Translations under genes and position numbers: made by a program
Shown: one piece after another, positions 56,242 through 64,000 of the stretch
Layout: each line of letters begins with the position of its first letter
Numbering within the stretch: the first letter of the stretch is position 1
Source of the DNA: Cryptomeria japonica
Lineage: Eukaryota > Streptophyta > Pinopsida > Cupressales > Cupressaceae
Length of the DNA: 64,000 nt
Assembly (NCBI RefSeq): GCF_030272615.1
Contig: NC_081414.1
Coordinates: 664,514,438-664,578,437, forward strand
Direction of reading: 5' to 3'
The notes under the pieces: generated by a model
What the model was told of the DNA's origin: nothing
What the model saw: the letters and a program-made list of their open reading frames with translations, nothing else
Database searches by the model: none

Positions 56242-57375
56242 TGTTGGCATTTTTGATGTTCATGTTGTGATTGTCATTGATGGACACACACTTGCATTAA
56301 GATCCTCTTTATATGTGTGAGTTAGAGCACAACCGGTATTTGTTCCAACCGGTATGTTGTATTATAGCCTTTAGACTATTGATGTTTTGTAGAATGTGTT
56401 TACCGGTTTGAAGCGGCATGCCAACCCCAAGTGGTTCATGGATACCAAGCGGTACGAGGGATTAAAGCGGCATAACACATTGTTACTAGTCTTCATTGTT
56501 TTTTTTGACAAACCGACAACCAGTATTTTGTATGAACCGGTAATACTCTATGATGAGTTACCAACCGACATTTTGTGATGAGTTACCATCCACCGATCGT
56601 TTGATGGTGTCAACTCTCTGGTGGTGCTTTTTGTGTTGTGTTACCAAATATGTCCATATGCATTGAACCTAGGAAATTGTAATGTAATCCTATTGGACCG
56701 ACATGAAATCAGTTTCCTTTATAAGGACATCATGTCTAGGGTTTTAGGTGGTTGTTGTTGTTGAGGCTGATGTTGTTGCTAGGGTTCAAGGTAACTGAGG
56801 AGTTAGAGAGAGTATGAATGTGTAGAAGACTGAAGTAATTCTATAATGCATTAAGATCAAGCTATCAAGGATCTAACCAAGAAATCTGTGCTATTTGCTA
56901 GATCACTCACTTGTTGATTACTCACATCTTCGACAAGTTTGTAGCTCTTAACCGGGTAGGCCCAAAAGCCTCTTGTAAATCCTCTAACAAGGTGATTCAC
57001 ATCTATCGATCTAAAATCCTCTAGCAAGGTAGTCTTTAATTGGACTTATCTCCTAACAGAGATTGAGATTCCTAACAGGATCTGTTCTGGTAAAGAACAT
57101 TGTAAGACCTTAACCAGTCTGGTTTCTATTCTGCAGATAGTTACTTGTGAGTTCCATCTCACCATGGTTTTTCCCATTTGGGTTTCCACATCAAAATCTC
57201 ATGTGTTATGGTATTTGTACTTCTGTGGGTGAATGGATTATTAGCTATTTGGTTTGCTTGTTTGTTAACCAGTTTGTCTGCTAAATTGTTTTACCAGTTT
57301 ACTATCAGTCTTGCAAAGTGTTTAAGTGCAAAGTTTTTTGGCATACTAATTCACCCCCCCTCTTAGTGTTCATCA
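56242..57375 (+). repeat. element C 3' LTR (1,134 bp)
   Basis: Starts TGTTGGCATTTTTGATG and ends AGTGTTCATCA. Four ACCGGT palindromes lie in the first 300 bp (56332, 56348, 56402, 56536). TTTATAAGG near 56718-56726 is the likely TATA box. A run of 7 C at 57354-57360 compares with 11 in the 5' copy. Confidence 0.9.
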
Positions 57376-57380
57376 ACCAC
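57376..57380. repeat. target-site duplication ACCAC, right copy of C
   Basis: Exact repeat of 49715-49719. Confidence 0.92.
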
Positions 57381-57521
57381 CAATATCCTCATTGAAAAAT
57401 CTAGCCAAATTAGGCTCCATTTCCTCGGTAATTAAACCTTGGGGAGCCTTATTTCTACAACTTCTTCTAACAGGGATACTATATGTAGGACTAATAGTAG
57501 TAAAACACATGCATTAAGGGA
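57376..57521 (-). pseudogene. gag: H gag, first part (N-terminus)
   Basis: Minus-strand start MCFTTISPTYSIPVRRS (ATG near 57510), aligning with D gag MSFTTISPTYTIPVRRS, and continuing GLITEEMEPNL to FFNEDIGG at the border with element C. It fixes the start codon of both gags. Confidence 0.85.
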
Positions 57522-58620
57522 GGGAAATTGGAAATTTAAAATTAGGGCTGAAAAATGACTTCTTAATTCTAAAAGTTTGAGAGGGAAAAATAAAATTAAA
57601 ATTAAAATTAGGGTTGTCCAAATCTAGCCTCAATTAAAATTTTGAGATTTTGAAATGTTGAAAAATTGAAGAAATAAATTTAATTTTAAAATTTAGGGTA
57701 TGTGTAATTAACCACTTAATTTTGAAATTTAAATTGAAAGTTGAAATGTTGAAATTCAGATTTGTTTTCGACTTTAGGGAGACCTAAAATCAATAAAATT
57801 TCACAAATCTCTAGAATTGTGCAGACAGGCTCCCAAAATTTGAGGAGAAAAAGTCGAGACCAAGTAGGTAGCAACATGGTCTAGCCAAATTTTATCTAAA
57901 TTTTCAAGGAAACAAGATATTGTGATTTTGATGCGAATTCTAGAAGGATATGGGAATTGGAGATGTCTAGATATGCAAAAATAAGCCTTGAATGTCAAAA
58001 TATGACACACTTAGGATGTTTGATAAAATGATTAATTGAAAGAACAATAAAAAGGGCACACTTAAGGGCTGATTTTTATGATGTTTAGAAGTAAGACAAG
58101 ATGATTTAGATTTAACTGAATCAATTAAATGCTTAAGGAAAATTTGAATTTGCACAAGATTAAAACAATTTTAAAAATTGGGGTTTGTTGCATAAGTTGC
58201 TTAATTGTAAAAAATTAAATTTGAAAATTTGAATGTTGTAAGGAGGGAAAGTGAATTTTGAAATTGAATCAAAGACCCAAATCTGAAAATTAATTCAAGA
58301 TCTACACAATTGACAAGTTCAATTTTAAAATAAAAAATTAGGGTTTTATGATTTAACCACTTATTTTTTTTGAAAATTTTGAAAATTGAACAGGCAAATG
58401 AAAAATTGAATTGCAAAATCGAACAGTTCTTAGATCTAAAACAATCAATCTAATTTAGACAAATGACAAGCTCAATTTTGAATTTAAAAATTAAGGTTTT
58501 TGTGAATTCAACCTCTAAATTTTAAAAAATTGCAAGGAAATTAAGCTTGTAAATGAAAATTTGAATTTTAAATTGCATACACTCAAATCTAAAAAACAAA
58601 AATTAAAATTAAGGGTGTAA
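57522..58620 (-). other. element H leader
   Basis: AT-rich 1.1-kb leader, the same length class as the D leader; no supported gene. A/T-run blocks of the D leader type are present, but I see no clear GGACC hairpin in this part. Confidence 0.5.
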
Positions 58621-58636
58621 GGAGTCGATTTCACCA
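58621..58636 (-). other. primer-binding-site-like segment of H
   Basis: Minus strand TGGTGAAATCGACTCC, 3 bases inside the LTR, matching the position of TGGTGAACCCGACGTG in D. Confidence 0.55.
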
Positions 58637-58639
58637 AAA

Positions 58640-59671
58640 TGTAAAGTGAAAAATTAAGGGCTTAGCAAATTCTCCTCGTGGAAGGGAGGATTCACTAAGC
58701 TCAATTTTCACTTGGGGGGACTTTATATTCAAAAGAGGGGGATGAATCTACTAGATCCTCTTCTAAATGATGAAAGGACTGAATACTAAGTAGATTGGTT
58801 GTGTTTGGAGCTGCTCTATGAAATATGCCAAAAATTGTAGGGATTGGGTGTCTGGACCAAGTCCTTCCCAACTTGGTCCTCTTAACTTTCCGCACATCGA
58901 AAAGGGTTTTTATCGTCTTTACAAATAAAGCTTAATTCTAGAAGTATAGCTGCACAGTTGCTTTTTGCACACAAAAGGAAAGGGAAATGTGTTGGGAATA
59001 GGGGTTTTCCTTCAGGTCAAACCCTAGTTTTGGAATTAACCAAGTGGTTGAAATAATGTAATGGAAATGACTAAAAGTAGAAATCCTCCTCTTTGAGGGG
59101 ATGTTGAATTCATTGAAAATGAAATGCTTATACCTCCTTGTGAAATTTCGCTTGCCTCCACATGGAATTATGATTTCATGAAGTAGAATGATGATATCCT
59201 CTTCAATGCTTGAAATCTTGACTCTATTGTTGATCCAGATCTTGAAGGAAGACTAAAAATTCTCAATTACTCTTGAATGATTGATCTCTTGAATTCTCGA
59301 ATGCCTGATTGAATTTTGTTAGATGTCAAATAAGATGGAAAATCCCTCTTATATACTTGCTCGTAGGATTAACTGATTAATTTTCTGACTTAAGATGACA
59401 TAGGGGGGATTTTACCACTTTAAATTTGAGATAGGAGAGGGAGAGGGGTCCATGATATATCCCCATTAAGGGGGACGAAGGTGCCACACCTTGGTCCTAC
59501 CCTAATTTGGGGTAGGATCAAGGTGTAGGCAGAGTGCATTACTGAGTTGCATGGCTTTTTTTATGTGCATGAGCATATTCAGGTCTCTAATCAAGCTAAG
59601 GGGCGCAAGCACTAAGGCAAAGACCCAAATGCAGTAAAAAATTGCGAGGGGTGCAATTTTAAGATGTTACA
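58640..59671 (-). repeat. element H 5' LTR (1,032 bp)
   Basis: Minus strand starts TGTAACATCTTAAAATTGCA and ends TTTCACTTTACA, clearly related to the D LTR ends. The promoter TATATAAG (minus) is at about 59347-59355, and a hairpin region at 59473-59524 occupies the same relative place as the D LTR hairpins. Confidence 0.82.
59473..59524 (-). other. competing hairpins in the H LTR
   Basis: Plus coordinates: GGACGAAGGTG (59473-59483) pairs with CACCTTGGTCC (59487-59497). Alternatively ACCTTGGTCCTACCC (59488-59502) pairs with GGGTAGGATCAAGGT (59510-59524), 14 of 15 positions. The central arm is shared, so the two stems exclude each other. Confidence 0.75.
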
Positions 59672-60540
59672 ATTATAATATTTAAATCTAGCTTTTTGTA
59701 AAATTATACCAATTCTAGGTTGGCCTAAAGGTGATTTCAATTATGAAATCCCTACATAAGGCATTCTTCTGAACTCACTCTTATATAAGAAATCAATCTC
59801 TCCAAACAATCAAGTATTCTTGCATTCTTGAAGCATTATAAAGCATTTCTAGAGATCTTCAAGATTGCATTTCCTTCATTTAACCATTGTGGAGTAAATT
59901 ACAACATTCATATGCAAGCATGCGTGTGTTATTAGGGTTTTGTTAGGTTCGTGCCATTTCATACAATAGATGTGATTGCATTCAAGAAACAAAGCATCAT
60001 TATTAGTCATTACAAATTTGAGGTATATCTCTCCATTATTTATTTTTGTATTTGTAATATTTCAATCAAGGTTAATTTCTAAATTGGGGTTTGACTTAGA
60101 TCTTCAGAATCAACATTATTTACAGAGACAAATCAACCCCTTTTGGTGTGCCAAGAGTTAGGAGGACCAGGGTGAATTTTTCTCTGGTCTCGACATTTTT
60201 GGAGCTTTTTCAAGGATCAGGTTCAAATATGCTTATATTTCTCAAATCTAGGTGCATGCCTCAATCCGATGACAGTAGCTCACTATTTTTCATGTTTTTG
60301 CCTTCATTTTCAACACTTTACCATAATTTCAACAATTCAACTCACAAAAGAGGGTAAAAAAATCTACTCCTTGAAAATCCAATTAGTATTATCAGTCCTT
60401 ATCTTTGCTGGTTTGTGACTAAATGTATTAGATTCAACCCTTTTTTGAATGTAATAGGTCACTAAGAAAAAATTAATGGTATTAATCCTTCTTGTGGGTG
60501 GAAACCCTAATTTTCCACCCATTACAAGTTAGATGTTACA
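59672..60540 (+). repeat. LTR remnant I (plus strand), 3' part
   Basis: Shares the layout of the D LTR: TATA box CTTATATAAG (59780-59790), GGGGTTTGACTTAGATC, GAGGACCAGGGTG (60161), CTCACAAAAGAGGGTA (60341), a GATTCAACCCTTTTTTGAATG block (60431-60451, written here only as its landmark) and a TTACA-type end. H is inserted in it. The exact right end (60526 or 60540) is uncertain. Confidence 0.55.
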
Positions 60541-63180
60541 AAATTTCATTGGTTTCACAATGAAGACACACAAAATACATACAACTTAGGCTGGAAAGTG
60601 GATACTACTTATTGGATCCCCACTTGGATTTATCCAAATACCTAGACAAAGCAAATAGATATAGATACAATAGCATTGGCTCCCCTCCATGATACACACT
60701 TCTCAGGCATACCATAATCTCATAGCCCAAATATCAAAAGATCTTATGAACCGAGGGAAATCTATCTCTATTCTGAATGGTACAAATTAGGGTAGCTTCA
60801 AAAGTCCGACCTCCTATATCGACAAGCAAATAAGGATTTTGGCACCTATAACATGCTGTCTAGTAAGTTTCTAAGGGATCTTAGTCCAACAATGGATTCT
60901 CAAAGCAAGCCACTTAGGATTTTATTGAGCTTATAGGTGCAAAGAAGGCCTCCATATACATTGAATTCACTCAACACTCTAGTTGTCTGACCAGTAGATT
61001 TATATAGTGGATCTAAAAACACCACTCAAGATCCCGCCAGGAGAGATGATATCTCTAACACATCTCAATTTTGAATCTCCCTTAGGGTGACGAGGACACC
61101 AAGAGGCAATTATCTACTCAAAATAAAAATAAAAAGCAAGAGTTGTTAATCACCTTTCTCTTACACCCAAAGTCCACGAAGGTGAGGGGAGAGGATACTT
61201 GGTGTAATGTTGGGTCCGCCTTACACAAGTGCAAGTGCACCGAGCATAAAATACACACAGTGTGTTCTTTTTAAACCCAAAATAAATGTTTTCTAAGCTA
61301 AAATGTGAAAAAGAAATCTAAGCTAGTGGAAAGTCAAACTTTTCTTCGTTAAACGTCCTACAAAAATGATTAGTAGTTTTTAATTTTGGTCTTGGTCTAA
61401 TGTAAAAGCTGCAAAAATATAGCACAATTAGTGAAATCTAAAAATTGAAACATTTACAATGCAAATGCTGAAGTGTAGCTGCAAACGTTGATGTAAGACC
61501 CTGCACAAAAAATAATTAATGTGAAAATTTGATTTTTGAAATTAAAAAAAAAAGGCGAGAAATATACCTAAACGCAAACATTTAGTCTTGTGGAGATGTC
61601 AATCCAGCTTCTTCACACAAACAGTTAGATCTAACATTTTAAAATTCAAACACAAATCTAGGCGGGAAAAGTAGATAAGTGGAGACGTCGATCTGCAGCT
61701 TTGCGCAGACACTGAAGTGCAGTCTGAGTAAAATAAACTAACTTAAAATTCTATAGTCAGGATAAAAAATCTAAAAAGTTATATTTTATGATGAAACTTA
61801 AAGAAAACAAATTAATTTTGGTGCTTTTTAAACTTTTTTGTGAATTTTTTTTTGTATTTTGAGGATTTAATCTAAAAACAAGAAATATTGTGAAGAGTAC
61901 AAGCTACAATAGAGATGATGTTTAATGATAGTGGAGACACCGAAATAGTGCCACAGACATTGTTCTACAAAGTAGAGGCATTGCTTAGAACAACCTACAC
62001 AAAAAGAGGTGAGGGAAGAAGAAAATTTAAATGAAGACATTATTCAACCCCTATAGAGACATTGAAGTAGAGGCGGATATGCCAAATTGTAGCTCAAGAT
62101 GCCAATTCGCAACCTGTAAGAATTTTTTCTAAAAAACATGAAAAATTTTAAAGAAAGGGACTTGGCATCCCATTGGGTGTGCAAAAATAAAGTGGAGAAA
62201 ATTAGGAGAAAGGTTAAATGCATAAACAAAAGAGGAAATACAATGAAATACCCAAAAGAATGCAAAGTAGCCATGTTATACCTTTTCTTCTCCTCTTCCT
62301 CCGATTGAGCTAGATGAAGTGGAAGATGTGCCCTTTCTCCACTTGATTTAATTTTCTCCTTTGATGGTGGGTTGTGGATTGCTCTTCACTACACAACAAG
62401 ATTGGATTGGCTATGAAGATGATTGTAATGGATAAACTTGGCTTATGTGAGACATGAATTGGGCATGGTAAGAGTGTAATGGATGATTTCAAGGCTTAAA
62501 ATAGAAGCATAAGATTACTCAAATTATGGATGAATTGTGAAGGGAGGAGACTCTAATTTATAGATTAGAGAAGGCCAAAATGGAGGGCCAATATTGACTT
62601 GCAATGGAGGGCTAGTATTGAGATAAAGTGGGAGAGGATTGAGAGGAAAAGGTGTGGGATCCAAGAGATATGCCATAAAATAATTTCTTGTCTCCATCCC
62701 CCTCGAGATACATGGGGAAGAGTTCCCTAAATGCATTGGGAAGATAAAAGGAATATAAAAATCCTTGGGGGAAAGGAGGAGGAGTTAAAAATTCCAAAAT
62801 AAGAGATTATGGGAAGACTAAATAAGAAAAGGAAGTAAAAATTCCTTGGGAAGAGGGGGATGGGAATGTGTAAATATTTGACATTCCTTGGAAGAGACAA
62901 AGTTGGTAGAATTTAAGGTTTGGAAGGTGAAGGGGAAAATCCATTGATTGCAAAGAGTTGACCCATCCCCAATCAAGGTGATTAGGGATGGGCAAATGAT
63001 TAGAGGAATGGATTAGGTGAGTTAGTGGAGGATTAGAGTGAAAGTAGGAAAGTTAGGAAGATGTGACATGAGAAAATATAATGAGTGGAGGAATATAAAT
63101 TTGGGGAAAATGATAAGTATTATTAGAGTAGGATTAATTAGGCTAGATGATAGAAGTACGAAGGGTGATTTTTAAGAATG
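60541..63180. other. unassigned non-coding DNA
   Basis: No supported gene; small open frames at 62044-62995 lack any conserved feature. A weak direct repeat resembling TGGAGACGTCGATCTGCAGC recurs near 61590, 61681, 61933 and 62051. A TGTTGGGTCCGCC segment near 61209 could be an LTR start, but no partner is visible. AT-rich and probably old transposon DNA. Confidence 0.35.
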
Positions 63181-64000
63181 TTGGAATTAGCTTAGTTAAA
63201 TTACAAATCTACCCAAAAAACTCTTTCAATACCTCATTCATAAATCTCATAAATGTACTAGGTGCATTAGTTAGTCCAAAAGGAATGACCAACAATTCAT
63301 ACAAAACTTCCTTAGTCTTAAAAGTCATCTTCCATTCATCTCCTCTTTGATTTTAATTTAGTGGTACCTAATCTTCAAATCAATCTTCATGAAGTACTTA
63401 TCTCCACTCAAGCAATCCATGATATCATCCATCCTTGGTAATGTAAATTTGTATTTTATTGTGATATTTTTTATGGTTCTTGAATCAATGCACACTCCAC
63501 ATTCCCCATTCTTCCTTGGTAATAACACTGTAGGTACTACACAAGGACTCAAACTCTCTCTGATCAAACCTTTCTCCAACAAATTTGCAACTTGCCTATT
63601 CAACTCTTCATTCTTTGTAGGAGACATTCCATGGGCTACCTTGTTTGGAAAACTTGCTCTTACAACTAAATCAATTTGATGACTTATCTTCCATACTAGT
63701 GAGATTCCTTCTAGCACATTATCTGAAACAATATTGTTAAGCTTTTGTAATAAATTTGCAATTTGCATAGGAAAATCTTTCACATTTTCACAATTAGTCT
63801 TGGGAATCAAGGGAAAACAAACTTTCTCATGCTTCACACCTTCTAAGAACTTCCTTACATCAACTAAACAAACTTTTGCATTACCACAAACTTGAACCAA
63901 ATCCTCTTTCAAATGTTTTAGTTTATGTCTTACTCCATCCTTAGTTAATGTGTACGTATTAGCATAACCACCATGCATTTCTTTTCTATCATAGTGCCAA
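63180..64000 (-). pseudogene. Ty3-gypsy polymerase fragment (RT)
   Basis: Minus strand, entering from the right edge. The open piece 63978-63358 contains a protease-to-RT linker, then RT motifs LNRQVANLLEKGLIRESLSP, VVPTVLLPRKNGECGVCID, RTIKNITIKYKFTLPRMDD and DCLSGDKYFMKIDLK. A stop and frameshift near 63355 follow, then [20 protein letters not shown] and NEVLKEFLGRFVI in other frames down to about 63185. It ends before the catalytic YxDD box. The wording is of the chromovirus type, different from the RTs of G and F. The upstream gag lies outside the window. Confidence 0.75.

Larger units (their letters stand above)
49720..57375 (+). mobile_element. element C: best-preserved two-ORF polymerase-less LTR element
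   Basis: A 7.66-kb plus-strand element with LTRs at both ends, initiator tRNA-Met PBS, ORF1 (50893-52158), ORF2 (52611-~55945), polypurine tract and a perfect TSD. It has no protease, RT, RNase H or integrase motif in any of six frames. B is a very close relative in the opposite orientation. It shows that the two-ORF layout is the inherited structure of the family rather than a single deletion. Enzymes must come from another element. Confidence 0.9.
46618..59671 (-). mobile_element. element H: D-related Tat-like LTR element, split by insertions
   Basis: Minus-strand 5' part of an element of the D family: 5' LTR (59671-58640), PBS-like site, leader and gag in three parts (57521-57381, 49714-49316, 47603-46618). 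Insertions are C, the solo LTR and E. The rest of H is not seen and probably lies left of the nested stack. The flank just outside the LTR is ATTAT (59672-59676). Confidence 0.8.

Noticed and set aside
62044-62995. Cluster of small minus-strand frames
   Set aside because: Each is 60-76 codons in AT-rich DNA with no motif, repeat or neighbour to support it.

Overview
The window looks like heterochromatic, intergenic DNA of a large plant nuclear genome. A gymnosperm is my best guess, but that is inference. I see no host gene, tRNA, rRNA or bacterial feature. Nearly all of it is nested LTR retrotransposons, most of them decayed. The plant assignment rests on tRNA-iMet-type and tRNA-Asp-like primer-binding sites, Tat/Ogre/Athila-type Ty3-gypsy proteins, TG..CA LTRs, 5-bp target-site duplications (TSDs) and deep nesting. 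Element letters below are mine.

Layout, left to right. (J) 1-6533: plus-strand unit with a degenerate ~130-bp repeat array (430-1680) and a broken ~1,200-codon ORF (1974-5606) of a family I do not recognise. (D) 6539-14340: complete Tat-like LTR element with TSD GATAG, a long gag-protease ORF and no reverse transcriptase or integrase. It sits inside the RT gene of (G), a minus-strand Ogre/Tat-like element (14346-20436) with gag, protease, a G-patch and RT. (A) 20437-27752, TSD GAGAC, and (B) 27854-34947, imperfect TSD, are minus-strand elements inserted in the 5' part of G. 34953-36460 is LTR-like DNA. (F) 36460-43419: minus-strand Athila/Tat-like Ty3-gypsy element with gag, PR, RT, RNase H and IN, all broken. 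It lies inside (E) 43425-46617, a truncated relative of A and B. E lies inside the gag of (H), a minus-strand relative of D (46618-59671). H gag is also split by a 1,702-bp solo LTR (47609-49310, TSD GTAGG) and by (C) 49720-57375, TSD ACCAC. H lies in a plus-strand LTR remnant (I, 59672-60540). Unassigned DNA follows, then a Ty3-gypsy RT fragment at the right edge.

Two things stand out. First, A, B, C and E form a family of polymerase-less LTR elements. They have tRNA-iMet primer sites and a polypurine tract. Each encodes a coiled-coil/four-zinc-knuckle protein (ORF1) and a large multi-domain protein (ORF2) of unrecognised family. They presumably depend on another element's reverse transcriptase and integrase. 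Second, D, H and the solo LTR share a 25-31-bp hairpin module whose stems begin GGAC and end GTCC or close to it. It recurs in LTRs and leaders with different but still pairing stem sequences, sometimes as competing hairpins ahead of the TATA box.

Most internal stops are TAG at glutamine positions. This fits C-to-T decay of CAG (CHG context) in methylated DNA.
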